A stretch of DNA of 64,000 bases from Larix kaempferi. Lineage: Eukaryota > Streptophyta > Pinopsida > Pinales > Pinaceae. The position numbers were made by a program, and so were the translations under genes. Positions 44,560 to 56,545 of this stretch are shown in pieces. Each line of letters opens with the position of its first letter. Position 1 is the stretch's first letter. The stretch lies in assembly GCA_027924585.1 (NCBI GenBank), contig BSBM01000186.1, positions 7,626,001 through 7,690,000 of the forward strand. Direction: 5' to 3'. Under the pieces are notes generated by a model. That model searched no databases. It was not told the origin of the DNA and saw only the letters and a program-made list of their open reading frames with translations.

Positions 44560-45000
44560 AAATATGTGACAATTTGTTTCATATAAGGTTCCCTGCTGAT
44601 TTTAATTATGTTTGGTCTTCCATTGTAGGGAAACAGTTAGTGAGACCAGTCAGTAGAAAAGTATCCTTTTAGCTTCTCTAACCAATCTCTGCTCAACCAC
44701 ATTCCATACATTTCTAGGATGTCAGCCACAATAATATCCACATTCTGGTGGATTCTGGGGTTAGTAGATAGTGTTAACATGACATTCTTCAGTTCTCCCA
44801 CTACCCTAACTTTGGATCTATCAAGTTTAACAATTTGAGTAGGGCAGGGCTCCCAAGAGGCATTTAACTTTTTGCAGACAAATAAAGGCATCACATTTGA
44901 TGAAGCCCATGAATCTATCATTCAATTATGGACATTTCTATTGAAAAATTCAAAAGTGAGCAAGAAAGGTGTTTTCTTGCTACGTGGTTTCCGATTTCTA
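44560..45000 (-). pseudogene. Aspartic protease of element D
   Basis: The minus strand from 44921 has MIDSWASSNVMPLFVCKKLN. The normal active site I-D-S-G-A-S-S-N carries W in place of G. RVVGELKNVMLTLS and VDIIVADILEMYGMWLSRDW follow, the conserved V-x-D-I-P-x-x-Y-G-x-x-L-S-R-D-W block. An upstream strand just before 44921 and a downstream tail (44640-44570) are shifted in frame. The glycine replacement and breaks make it inactive. Confidence 0.84.
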
Positions 45001-45419
45001 GGTTTAGAGTATGTCTCTAGATTGTTGTTCTAAGCCTCCCTGGGCTTGTTGACAATCATGATTTTCGGCAGACTCTCTCATTGCAGGGATTTTCAGAAGT
45101 TCAAAGAGAGAAATCTTAGCTTTTACTCTTTTCAAGTCCTCAATGAGGCTGTATTCTATTTCAAGAATTAAAGTTTCCTTATGTCCTGGTGCTTTACCTA
45201 TGTTTGGTGTGGGTGTTGAAGTGTAAGCTTCTTTTGTGGGTTGTCCTTTACTCCTTGTATTATAGGGATGTTGGATATTAAATACAACCTCAAGCTCATA
45301 TTCCTCCTCAGCCATGGGAAGTTCTAAAAGAAGCTAATTGTGTTTGTCCATTGATCTTCTACTTCATCTGGTGGTTCAGGATCTTGATTCTCTTGTGGAT
45401 TTTCATCTTGCTAATCAGG
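45001..45419 (-). pseudogene. Gag-protease linker of element D
   Basis: A 103-residue block (45315-45004) with FNIQHPYNTRSKGQPTKE and EYSLIEDLKRVKAKISLFEL. The phrase 'YNTRSKG ... IEYDLVEDLKRTKANISLFEL' is one I associate with plant Ty3/gypsy polyproteins just before protease. Confidence 0.78.
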
Positions 45420-46321
45420 AGAATTATATGATTCTAAAACCAAATCCTTAAAGATAGAAATAATTTCTTCAGAATTCAATCCTTCATCAAGATTAGGTGG
45501 GACAAGGTTTTGTGGGGGTTGGTAAGGTCTTCTGAAAGGTTGTCTGTTGAACCCCCTGTTAATGTTCTAGTTTTCTGTGTTGCCTTTCTTTAGGTCTACC
45601 ATTTCATTTGATATATTTTAGAGGAACTTCTTCATGTCATTCATCTCAAATGGGTCCTTTTTTTGCACTGTGGGTTTTGGAGGATTTTCTTTCTTTCTTT
45701 TGGAGGTAGAAGGTTTTTCATTTGGAACATCAGGGTTGTCTTTCAAACATAATATATAATTTTCCACCTAGATAGCCTCAGCAAATGCCTCCTACATGAT
45801 AGATTTACCTGCTCTTTTTACCCACATAGCAATGGGAATAGGTAAACCTTTAACATAATAAGAAACCAGTAGTTCTTCTGCAGGAAGAATAGTGGTAGGG
45901 ATTCTATTTTTCAAGTATGAAAACCTTTGATTGTAATCTTTAACTCTTTCCTTGCCTCTGATTTTCATTGAGGACAAGTCTATAACCAAGTCTTCTAGAG
46001 TCTCTTCATCTCCGAACATCTGGATGAACATTTTTCAAAGTCATCCCATGAAGAGATGGATCTAGATTTCAAGGCAAAGTACCAAGTGGATGCTTTCCCT
46101 TGGAAGGTATAAGGAAACAATCTACGGACTACATCTTCATGAATGACATTCCTAAGTCTGATGGCCTGCATAAAAGTTTTAATGTGATCAAGGGCAGGTG
46201 ATTTCTCATCAGGATCAAACTTAGGGATCCACTTTTCAGGGTTTTTAGGGAGTCTGTGTTGTTCTCCAACTATAAACACAGCATCCTGGTCCAACCAGGG
46301 TCTGTTTCCACCTTCCGCCAT
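45420..46321 (-). pseudogene. Gag of element D
   Basis: Start MAEGGNRPWLDQDAVFIVGE at 46321, then PKFDPDEKSPALDHIKTFMQ and FPYTFQGKASTWYFALKSRS with SSWDDFEK. This is the Ty3 capsid pattern, with Q-G-K-A-x-x-W-Y and a W-x-x-F end. A frameshift near 46030 moves to FIQMFGDEETLEDLVIDLSS and KGLPIPIAMWVKRAG (to 45792), then a lysine/proline-rich tail. No zinc knuckle was seen. Confidence 0.84.
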
Positions 46322-46879
46322 GTGTATGTCTTTTGAAGATGAACTAGAGTCTGACTCACTATGTGATGACTCATCAGAAGAGGATGATGAATATGAAGGA
46401 GGTGTTGGGGGTGGTCCACCTGTGGCAACATTTGGTTGGCCTTGTTCTGTTTCCTCGAATAATGTGTCAAGGTTGAAATTGGGAAGCAGATTGTGGCGAG
46501 GTGAATTATGTTGTTCAGGATTCGGGCCACCTGAATTTTGATTATCTGAATTATTAACTTGCGGATCGATGTTCTGTTGATGTTGAATTGTTGCTAATCC
46601 AAGATTATGCTCTTTTGATATTCTTCATTGTAACCTAGCAACACTATCAGAAGAACCTTTAAGTAATTGTTCAAGTGTGAGGGGTCCCCTAGTGGGTGAT
46701 ATAAAAATGATATTGACCCTCCTAGTTTCCTTCTCTATCGCAGGGGTAGCAGGAATGACGGTTGGATCTTGCACCGGTTGTTCAGTAGAGGTTGGTTCCT
46801 GCGTGTGACTACGAGTGAAAATCGGTATTCTTGTTGGAGGAGGTCTGTTGGTGTTTCATTTAGGCATAATTTGCTTGTG
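46322..46879 (-). other. Leader of element D
   Basis: About 550 bases between primer site and gag, with no separate gene recognised. Serine/aspartate-rich frames here are probably non-coding. Confidence 0.5.
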
Positions 46880-46897
46880 GCCCTCCTTCTAGCACCA
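46880..46897 (-). promoter_or_regulatory. Probable primer-binding site of element D
   Basis: Minus strand reads TGGTGCTAGAAGGAGGG two bases after the LTR end. It starts with the expected TGG; I do not recognise the tRNA. Confidence 0.6.
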
Positions 46898-46899
46898 TT

Positions 46900-47608
46900 T
46901 GTTGAATCCCCGGATGTGTAGGTTGCTGGAATGGGTTCCAAGGCTAGCAACAGAGGGTGAAAACCCAGACTGGAAGGATTCAAAAGAATCTACGCAAGAG
47001 AAATTCTATCCCTGACCTGTTTGGTGTAGTTAACTCCCACGGATACAAAGGCCTCCGCTGGAACTTATGGGTTTTGATCCTCAAAGGATCAGTCTTCCTG
47101 TGAGGGAATATTAAAATTTCCTAACTCCAAAATGGATCTAAACCTAGAATAAATCTACCTTAAAGGAAATCTAAACTAAGTCATATCTAATATAAGAGAA
47201 GTGTTTTGACTGTATGTAGGATAACTTGTTTGATTTTAAATAAGTCATTTCACCAACTTAACAGAAATGTAAAATTGGATCTTTCCTTATGACTTCAAAA
47301 TACAATCAGGCAATGAAAATTAATTGATAATAGTTTAAACATTATGTGCATGCAATATTATCCTGTAGTTCTTATGTTAATTGAAAAATTAACATGAATT
47401 AATAATTTATGTTAATCATTTCCAGAAATAGATAAATATTTTAATTAAATAAATTCAATTAAAACATAAAGATACAGAGACCATGAATTAAGACAAATCC
47501 AAATCATAGATCAATGCATTAATGACTGATTGCAAAATCAAAACAACATTCATTCAATATTTAAGGTGAAGAAATTAGATATCATCAAAGAAATTTGATA
47601 ACATAGAC
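46900..47608 (-). repeat. 5' LTR of element D, truncated
   Basis: Matches 22590-23296 in order and orientation, with scattered substitutions. Similarity stops sharply after ACATAGAC. Confidence 0.85.
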
Positions 47609-48290
47609 AAAGAGGATTCCAAAAGAAACTAACTTTTATTCATCAAGTCTGCAAAAAATTACAAGATCTCAAGTGAAGCAGCGTTTCTCCGGTCCTTCTC
47701 TGGTGATTTTCTCCCCCCCCTCCTACCCCATGAGACTTTTGTCCTTTAAATAATGATTACAAAATAGTTATAAAAGGAACAAGTTCCCATAAGAGAGGGA
47801 TTACAAAATCAAGTTCCACTGCTAAATCATCTCCGCGAGCGATTAATACTTAACAACTCCCGAAATTCCCAAAGGAATTCATTACATACATTCGGAGAAA
47901 TATCCCATAGTGAATTGTGAAAAATAACAACAACCCACTAGCTTCCCGCGACAAATAACAAGGGAACATAAATATCTTTCTTAGAAGATTCATGATGATC
48001 AACAATATCCTCAAAATCTAAAAAGTTGGCCACTTGTTCTTCCTTCAAAGGGATTGGTGGAGTGACAGGTACTTCATTGATTATAAAATCCTGGATAATG
48101 GTATCATCTCAATCAGCTGGTTTTTCAGTGATCTTCCTTCTCTTCCTCTGAGGGATCCATATGCACATGGATTGAATCTCAGAGTCCTCTTCTTCACTAT
48201 CACTGCTTTCATCTGAAACACCTGCATCAAAAGGTGGCGACACAAGTTCTTGGTATAGAAGAGGCTGAAGTTCTTTCTCTTCACAATGGG
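47609..48290. other. Unassigned, possibly retroelement-derived
   Basis: No partner in the other D LTR. A minus frame gives an acidic serine-rich stretch (about 48220-48080), reminiscent of retroelement linkers, but nothing identifiable. Confidence 0.35.
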
Positions 48291-49790
48291 CTATAGGGAT
48301 TAGAGAATGAATTGTGAGGGTTTTGGGTAGAGGTTATAATCACTATATAATGAGTTTTTATGTTTTTTGGCATTACACATATATGGACATATAGGTTATA
48401 ATGAGTTTAATAATTACTTAGGTTATGAGTTATAGGAGAAAAAGTATATGGGTTAGGATTTATAGGAATCATGGATTCATGGATTCAGTGTTATAGAAGT
48501 AGAGATATTTTGGGGTTAAGTGTTACAATTAACGATTTCAAGGATTAATATTTATGGGTTAGGAATTATAAATGTTATGTTTTTTAAAGTTTAAGGTTTG
48601 GAATTATAGAGATTATATGGATTACAAATTATAATGATTAGATGTCTTGAGTTATAGAGATTAATGTTTTGAGTTATAGAGATTAAGGATTAGGGATAGT
48701 GATGGTCACAAGAGATATAAATTATGGATTAAAAATGTTATTGTGGTTAAATGTTAGGCTTTATAGTTCGCATTGGTTATAGGGACTAATCGTGATAATG
48801 CTATTTTTTAAGGTGTAAAGGTCAACGCTAGGGTTTATAGATTATAAGTTCTTCTAGAGGATAAGGGTTAGGAATTAAAGTTTAGGGGGTTATGAAATTT
48901 AAGTGTTAAGAATTCAAGTTTATAAGGCTCAAGATTTGTATGGGGTGTAATGTTAATGACTATATGCATTAGGTTTTAAGGGGTTTGAGATTAAATATTA
49001 GAATCCATATAATAATTATGGGCGACATGCAATAGAAGCTTGATGTTATAGGTGTATTAAGTTAAGTCTTAGGTTAATAAGGCTAATAGGGGTTATAATT
49101 TACGAGTTAATATTTAAAAGGGTTAGGATTTATTCATGCTGGGGTCGAGGGTAATATGGGTTAGGGGTTAAGGGTCACTTGGGTTATAGTAGTTAAGACT
49201 AATTTGAATTATGGGTTATGGGTCTTAGTGGTGAAACCATACAAGAGTTATTGAATTTAAAATCTTCATAAATTAAAGTTGTTAAGGATAATTGAATTAT
49301 AGGGGTTAGAATTCATAATTTTTTTATGCAGTAAAGAGATTTTGGTTTAAGTTTTAAGAGGTTTAATAATTATATGTGTTCATATTTTTTTTGATATTGG
49401 AATTACCGATTATAAGTTTTAGAAGTTGTGTGGTTACAAATTATTGAAAATAAGAGTTCTAAAGTTTTGGCCTTATGTTTCATAAGAATTTTAATGAGTA
49501 GGTTTGAGGGTTGTAAAATTTAGGTGTTATATGCATTAATGGTTAATATTAAGGCTTATAGATATTATTGGTTTAAAGATGCAATGATTTACAAACTTAA
49601 ATATTTTAAAATGTGTAGGGTTTGTAAGGATTTTGTTTTAAGAGTTAGTGATTACAAAGTTATATGGATTAAATGATATAGGGGTAAGAGTAGATGAGGA
49701 TTATAAAGTTCATGTGTTCCATGGGTTGGGTGTTATAAGGGTTAAAGTATAGAAGTGTTATAAAGTATAGGTGTTATAATATGGCATATG
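48291..49790 (+). repeat. Degenerate GGTTA/GGGTTATAG-rich repeat
   Basis: The plus strand is full of words like GGGTTAGG, GGTTATAGG, AGGGTTA, GGGGTTAAGGGTCA and GGTTAGGAATTATA at irregular spacing. There is almost no C. No frame is coding. Looks like a heavily mutated telomere-related or other simple G/T/A satellite. Confidence 0.6.
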
Positions 49791-52329
49791 TATATGCTCT
49801 AACTACTAAGTTAAGAGATTTTATATCCTATGGTGCTTCAATAGAGAATTAATGAGGGTCCTTTGTTATAAAACTTTAAATATTGTGTATACACATTGAA
49901 CACTGAACTTGGTGCATATTAGGAGTGCTTATTTGGGAATGACCTCCCTCCATCTATTGCTAACACAATGGAATCTTAGTTCCTAGCAACAAAAAAGGAA
50001 ACATGTATCATGATACCATGCGAGAAAATTGTTTCCAAGCAATTTCTCAAAATGGTCCTACAGATACACTCCACATAATACATTTAATAATTACCCTGAT
50101 GGCCTAATGTATACAATATAAATATACATTGAAAAAAATTATCTTCAACATTATCCTAATTTAAATATTCCAATTAAATGTTATATATAAAAAGAGAGGG
50201 AAGGATATAATTAACTATTAAAAATACCCTTACAAATTTACTTTTAAAAACATCCAAGAATCCAAATACTAACCTTAAAATACACTAATAATAATTATAA
50301 TCTAATAAAATTTAATCTATTTCAACAACCAAAATAGAAAAATTCGATATGTTATATATCATAAAATATATACAAAATCAATTCGAATCAAACTCAATCG
50401 CTAATATTTTGTAAACTCAATTACCAATATATAATTTTAATCAAATTTAATTACTTAATGCGAATCCAATTACTATCATATTGATAATTGGCTGTATCAT
50501 TTCTAATCACACAAAAGATAAGTATTATTGAGTATACTAGAAAAGAGTACAAAATGTGAACATGATCCTAGGTATTATATGATTATTATATGATATGTGT
50601 ATTCACAATTAACAAACCAATTTCTGCATGTGACGTCAAATTGGGATTGGTAAACTATATTACCATGATAATGACCAACCAAGAACACTCAATCTAGTCT
50701 AGTTTTTGTGTCCCATCCTTACACATTTGGTTTGGAATTTTGAGGTAGAAAATGTATCCCAAAACAAAACATTTACTATCAAAACTATATTTATAAGAAC
50801 TAATATGATTTGATGATGTCAACCATAAGGGTAAATACATTTAGAGGGAAATGGTTAACACTATTTTTTTCTATTTTATTTTCAACTTATCCCGTTGTAC
50901 ATTTACTCATGAGTGTGAGTACTTGTTCAATGTGAAATTAAATTCCATATCCAACTAGTAGCTACTTGGCATAAGATACCCTTTGTAGGAAAAAACTTGA
51001 AATGAATTAAACAAACATACATTTCCTCAATGAAGTACACAAACATAAACACTATAAATTATTTTCCTACATATGATTCCATCCAACAACTCTTGCAACA
51101 AAGTAACAAAGATCCATCCAACATGAGGAATAGAATATCGATTCAAGAGTTAATTGAATAGAGTGCTTCAATACTCATTTTTAACCATTTAACAACTTGT
51201 GCACAATTTGACCCTACTATGTAGCCTTGAGTGAAAATATGGTTTGGTAGAAAATATAGTGTGATTTTGAAATGGTTAAGTTTAATACCTTTGGAGTGTT
51301 CAAGCATCTCTCATTTTTGTCATCTCATGTCACTAAGGCAGACTTCTCTATCAAGTAGAGATGCAAACTTTGTTCTATGAACATTTTGGGTATGTTTTAT
51401 ATCAATGTTGCGCTATAAATAAATATCCACTATGTGTCAAAATAATATTTTTAGAGTTTGATTGAACTATGTTGGAAATAATTATAGTATCCAATAAATT
51501 TGGATTGTATTGTATATTTTCATTACCTCAAACCATATGATCAGAGACATGCAAGAAAGGAGATCCAACCTAACTTTACAAAATTGAATTATAGGGAAAA
51601 AGAGTTTCAACTAAGGAATTGCAATGCCAATTGAGAATCTTAGTGATTATTTATATATTTATTTCATTTATAAGTTTTTTTTGTTTTACAAAATAGATTT
51701 TTTTTAAGATATATTTAAAAAATTTAGAATTAAATAAATTAATGTTATATATGTATGTGAGATTAATTAATTTTTCTATCAATTTTTTAACTTGTAATAT
51801 ATTTATTTTTAAATAAAATAAAAAAATATTTCAATAAAAAATATCTTATTATATTATATGACATTCATTTTATTATAATAAAAGTGTAAATAATTAAATT
51901 ATTTATATCTTTTGTGAAAAATCTTTCATGATTATAATGAATTACTTATTTAAGAATCTAATATGTGAAAAATGTGAAGTATACATAATTTACATTAAGT
52001 TAAAAGAAGAAGAAAAGCATAAATGATGTGAAAGTATACATAATTTACCTTAAGTTAAGAGAAAAAGAAAAGCATAAATGATAACCACATTATAATTCAA
52101 CTAAAAAATAAAAATAATTGAATAAATTAATTAAAGATATAGGTTATCAAAATTTGACTAAATTAATTTTAAAATCAAATTAATAAATAACATAAAATCA
52201 TTATCTTATGGTAATATTATTTATATTTTATTATCATAATCATTTAAGTGGTTAGTTGTTATTCCTAGGGGTTTCAAAATATGCACATAGAGAGTTGTCC
52301 ACGTCAGTCTGAAAAGCATGCCAAGTAGT
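49791..52329. other. AT-rich intergenic spacer
   Basis: No gene or recognisable element seen on either strand. 51960-52080 carries a loosely duplicated segment (GAAGTATACATAATTTAC and AAAAGCATAAATGAT repeat). Confidence 0.55.
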
Positions 52330-52516
52330 CGTTATCATGTTATATGATAACGGCTACTCTTAATCCAAAACGGTAATGTCGATTTATGAAAGAAAAAATT
52401 CTTTAATGGAATGGTAGCCAAGGGTGATGTTATATGATAACGGCTACTCTTATCCAAAACGGCAATGTTGATTTATGAAAGAAAAAATCCTTTAATGGAA
52501 TGGTATCCAAGGGTGA
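52330..52516. repeat. 90-base tandem duplication with hairpin
   Basis: Units 52337-52426 and 52427-52516 differ at only a few positions (ATGTTATATGATAACGGCTA at both starts). At its left edge CGTTATCAT-GTTAT-ATGATAACG forms a perfect 9-base hairpin (52330-52352). Confidence 0.9.
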
Positions 52517-53006
52517 GCGTACAATTTGAAATTCAAACAATTAGGGTAAATTGTAATTTCTTGAAAACGCTTTTATTGTTATTGCCTTTCCGATCTGGCA
52601 GATTTGGAAGTCGGGGAGATATTAGTGGCTCCATGGATGCAGCTACTGTTGGAGAGAGGAGGCTAGGGTTTCTGTGTTCGCAGCTCCATATAGTGCTCTA
52701 CCATATTTGGGAGCTAATTCCATGGTCCCCGTCCATGCCTTGCTTTCTCTGAGGCACGTCCAAATGGAAGCTCGAAAGGAGGTTATGATGTAGGTCCCCT
52801 TGTCATCAGCACTGATCAGATGCGAGATAACTTCAACGTTAACGCCAGATACGATATGATAAGTTTGTGACAGATGATGGAAAGGCATGTACCGGCAGAC
52901 GAGGCTTAGCGTCCCTGGATCAATTATGCCCAACAGCTGTATTTACGTTGTATCCTCGTCTTCTTGCAATCCATCCTCCGGAAGAAAGAAAGAAAGATTG
53001 ACAAAG
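52517..53006. other. Upstream of the reductase pseudogene, no gene recognised
   Basis: Mixed composition, more GC than the flanks. No frame recognised; could be the leader of the pseudogene. Confidence 0.4.
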
Positions 53007-53398
53007 ATGAGCACCGCTAGCGCCGTCCCTGCACCGGAGGAGGATACATTGGATCATGGCTCGTAAAGACTCTGCTGGGGAATGGCTACACCGTGCATGC
53101 CACTATCAGAGATCCAGGAAACCCATCAAAGCATTCATGCCTCCTCTCTCTCCCAAGAGCCCACGAGAGGCTTCGCCTTTTCAGAGCAGATCTGTGCGAC
53201 GAAGAGAGCTTCGATCTTGCTATCCATGGCTGCCACGGCGTCTTTCATGTGGTCACTCCGACAGATTTCGGTGGTGGTGGTGTCGTCATCTCATCCAAGA
53301 AATTATTAGATTTGGGATTCAAATATAAATACAGTCTGGACCAGATTATTGATGACAGCCTCAAATATTTTCAGAAACTGGGCATACTCATTCACTGA
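53007..53398 (+). pseudogene. DFR/ANR-like NADPH-dependent reductase, internally deleted
   Basis: After an initial ATG (53007) and a short proline/alanine-rich start, the frame that matters reads [20 protein letters not shown] and [10 protein letters not shown], then [20 protein letters not shown] and HGCHGVFHV. This is the Rossmann nucleotide-binding part of dihydroflavonol 4-reductase, anthocyanidin reductase and their relatives. It then jumps within a few residues to [20 protein letters not shown] and [15 protein letters not shown], which is the C-terminal helix of the same family. About 200 residues between, including the catalytic Y-x-x-x-K, are gone. The first nucleotide-binding residues (V-C-V-T-G-A) are also deleted, with a frameshift against the ATG. 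No introns remain in the preserved part. Family members act in flavonoid or lignin-type metabolism in the cytosol. Confidence 0.78.
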
Positions 53399-53489
53399 CA
53401 ACCTGGACTTAATTTCATCACGATATTAAGGAATCATTGGCAGGGTAGAATATGTCCAGTTTTATGAGCAATGTTGTTTGATGATGGAA

Positions 53490-54136
53490 AGCCAGTGGAG
53501 GAGGAGGTTTGCCTGCAGACTGAAGTGAGACCCATTCCACCCCACATTCAAACTAGTTGCGGGCACAGAAGAGAAGCTTTGGATGGTCTACTTCGCTGAC
53601 ACTTGCACTCTCAAGGCATATCCCCACTCAGACTTACGCCCACCTCAACAATGGCTCGAGGAAACTGGATCTTGGCGCCTCAGATTGCGGGCACGGAAGA
53701 GAACCTTTGGATGGTCTACTTCCCTGACACTTGCACTCTCAAGGCATATCCCCACTCAGACTTACGCCCACCTCAACAATGGCTCGAGGAAACTGGATCT
53801 TGGCGCCTCAGTTTCTGTTCTGATACCCATTTACCTGGGCTTTGTTGGGCGTAATAATTCATAGAGGATTTCGTAATCATCGTTCGTAGCGTGGATTTCT
53901 GTCACTTATTTCAGAAGCTCCGGCAGAGATCATATAACGTCTGCCATTGGAGGAGGAGGTTTGCCTGCAGACTGAAGTGGGACCCATTCCACCCCACATT
54001 CAAACCAGTTGCGGGCACGGAAGAGAAGCTTTGGATGGTCTACTTCGCTGACACTTGCACTCTCAAGGCATATCCCCACTCAGACTTACGCCCACCTCAA
54101 CAATGGCTCCGAGGAAACTGGATCTTGGCGCCTCAG
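53490..54136 (+). repeat. Three copies of a 128-base module, two with a 63-base lead
   Basis: Module copies start at 53557, 53685 and 54009, each beginning TTGCGGGCAC and ending GGCGCCTCAG. The first two are head to tail. The block GGAGGAGGTTTGCCTGCAGA through CCCCACATTCAAAC precedes copies 1 and 3 (about 53494 and 53947). In one frame each encodes GTEEKLWMVYFADTCTLKAY-type sequence, which I do not recognise. Confidence 0.88.
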
Positions 54137-54349
54137 GTTCTGTTCTTAGCATATGTCTGATACCCATAATAATTCATATGTCTGATTTTTAAAAAAAATT
54201 AAATATTCTCTTAAAGGAGGGTTTCTAATGCACGCAAATCCGCTATGAAATCCCCCGCAGTGCTCAGGCCCTCTGCCAGTTGCTTATCAACTCTCCAATG
54301 TCTCTCCCAAAATCTGGTGTCGAGAAGGCTTCCTAAATTTAATCTTCCA
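54137..54349. other. No gene recognised
   Basis: Short spacer; includes an A-run at about 54190. Confidence 0.4.
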
Positions 54350-54790
54350 AGGCGTTGGAATGTCTGATTACAGAACCTGTGGAGAACGGACGAGGAGGAG
54401 ATCATCAGGTAGGTATCTCTCCGACTTCGCCTATACTATTATTATGTTCGATTTATGTGAAATTGGGTTCGATTAAAGTGGAATTATTATGTTCGATTTA
54501 TGTGAAATTGGGTTCGATTAAAGTGGAATTAGGTTAAAATTTTAGATGAATTTAAAGTCTCACGAAACTTTGATCAGAAAGGCTATTAGTTATAAGTTTG
54601 TGCTATTTCTATTTCATATAGGGTTTCATCAATGGCCTGTCATAAACCCACCATATATGTGGAGAATGGTGACGGGGTTGGCGAGGTACTGGAGCCCCGA
54701 AATGTAATCGTAGCGAGCTCTTTCAAGGCGTTGAAATGTAGGATTACAGAACCGGTGGAGAACGGACGAGGAGGAGATCATCAGGTAGGA
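54350..54790 (+). repeat. Duplicated exon-like segment with splice-donor-like end, plus 45-base tandem repeat
   Basis: The block AAGGCGTTG-AATGT-GATTACAGAACC-GTGGAGAACGGACGAGGAGG ending GATCATCAG/GTAGG occurs at about 54350-54411 and 54722-54784. The second copy is open from 54632 (MACHKPTIYVENGDGVGEVL). Between them ATTATGTTCGATTTATGTGA repeats with a 45-base period (54441, 54486). It could be a duplicated first exon with its GT donor. Confidence 0.7.
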
Positions 54791-56545
54791 TTTCTCTCTG
54801 ACTTCGCCTATACTATTAATATGTATGGGTTAAAGTAGAATTGGGTTCGATTAATATGAAAATAGGTTAAATTTTTAGATGAGTTTAAAGTCTTTTTCCA
54901 CTATAAATTGGCCTTAAAAATGAACCAAAATTTTCGAATCACATACTTTACGAAAATTGTTCCATACTTAGATTGATCCACCGAGCTTTTTTTTACTCTC
55001 ACATTGAACAATTATTTTAAACATTTTTAAGCTAACAAAATAATGAATCTATTGTTTAAAACGGACTTGCAGATTTTCCATATATGTTACCTAAAAAACT
55101 ATTAATACCTTTCTTTAGTTATGGATTTCTTCCATTAAAAACAGTTCTTCCACAACCAAATTACTGTAAATGCTTTCTTGAAGAATACCAAACATATGGC
55201 TGATTGTATACGCTGTGATATGTATTAAGAAAATCAGTTATAAGTTTTTTCTATTTCCATTTCATATGGTGAAAAGCTTGTTAATGTTTACTGATTTCAT
55301 ATATGTTATTTGGTTTGTTGATTTTGTGGAGTGATGAATGGGTATTTGTCCAATAGGTATGAGAAGGGTTGCATAACATGTGTCAATTTTTTTCATATGA
55401 TTGGCTGAGCAAACAGAAGGGACTTCTCTATTTTATGTTGGATGATGGATACATAAAGGTAGGTATTTACCATGATTTACCTAAATGAAAGAAAATAAAT
55501 GAATAAGTAGATCAAATTAATAATAGATTATTTTGTTCTAGTTACTTTGATAACTTGATTTTTTTATTTTTTAGATAAGAAAATTTTTATCATATTCTTT
55601 ATATTATTTAATTCAATTTTATTTTTTTTATAAATTTTTTTAAATTAAATTATATAAATCTATATCTATCTATCTATATATATATATAATCCTTACCTGG
55701 TTATGGTCTTAAATCTTAAAACCTTTACGTGATCAAAGAATGGTCGAAGATGCTGGTTTGTTAGTAGTAGAGTTTTGGTAGTAGAGTTCTTTACATATTT
55801 GGTTTTTTAAACAATTTTTATAGTTTATTATTTTGTAGTTAATTTTAACTTATTTTTATAGTTTATACATTTTTGTTAAAAAGTAACAATTGATTTTTTA
55901 TTATTTTTTTCTTTATTTTGGAAAAACTTGTTATTAAATTATTCGAAATGCTAAATTTAGAAATAGATAATTAAAAATTAATTTTAGCATGATTTTGTTT
56001 TTTTAAGTTAGACATGTAGTGGGATGTTTTTTATTACATAATTTTGTTTTTTAAAGTCAGATATGTAGTTGGAAATAGAGTAATAATTAGAATGAGAGTA
56101 GTATTATTGTTTTAATTTTTATTTAATTTAGTTATCTTGAAATCTCTCTTTATTATATTATTAGAATTTATTTAGTTTTTGTTTTTTAAGTTAGTCATAT
56201 GATTGGAAATAGAGTGACTATTAGAATGAAAGTAGTATTTTTTTTTTATAATTTTTATTGGAAATAACTTAGTTCTCTTGAAATCTTTTTATTATATTTT
56301 TTGAATTTATTTCGTTGATGGATATGTTTAGTTGTTATTATTTATGGATGTAATATTTAAGAACATGGATTGTAAGATATAAATATGTAGTTTTTTAATA
56401 TATGTTTTAATGAAAATATTACTAATAGATGTGCACATATAAAGTATATTAAAATTATGAGGAGTATATGATTTTTCTTTCTTTCTTATAATGTTATTTA
56501 TTTATATTATTAAAGTATAGCACTTTTATATATTTTTATTGCAAT
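54791..56545. other. AT-rich spacer
   Basis: No gene seen. It contains a TATC/TA microsatellite (about 55663-55689) and long T-runs. 56000-56300 has a loosely repeated block (TAGTTGGAAATAGAGTAA and similar). Confidence 0.5.

Larger units (their letters stand above)
22590..47608 (-). mobile_element. Element D: Ty3/gypsy element, split by element E, 5' LTR truncated
   Basis: In minus order: partial 5' LTR (47608-46900), primer site, leader, gag, linker, protease, extra RNase H, then element E inserted, then RT, RNase H, integrase, spacer, PPT and 3' LTR (24366-22590). Without E the element is about 9.5 kb. The matching part of the two LTRs is 22590-23296 against 46900-47608, with a moderate number of differences. 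The right-hand U3 is missing, so the full outer boundary and target duplication cannot be given. It abuts gag of element C at 22589. Confidence 0.85.

Noticed and set aside
55660-55690. TATC/TA repeat as a functional site
   Set aside because: Ordinary microsatellite in AT-rich spacer.
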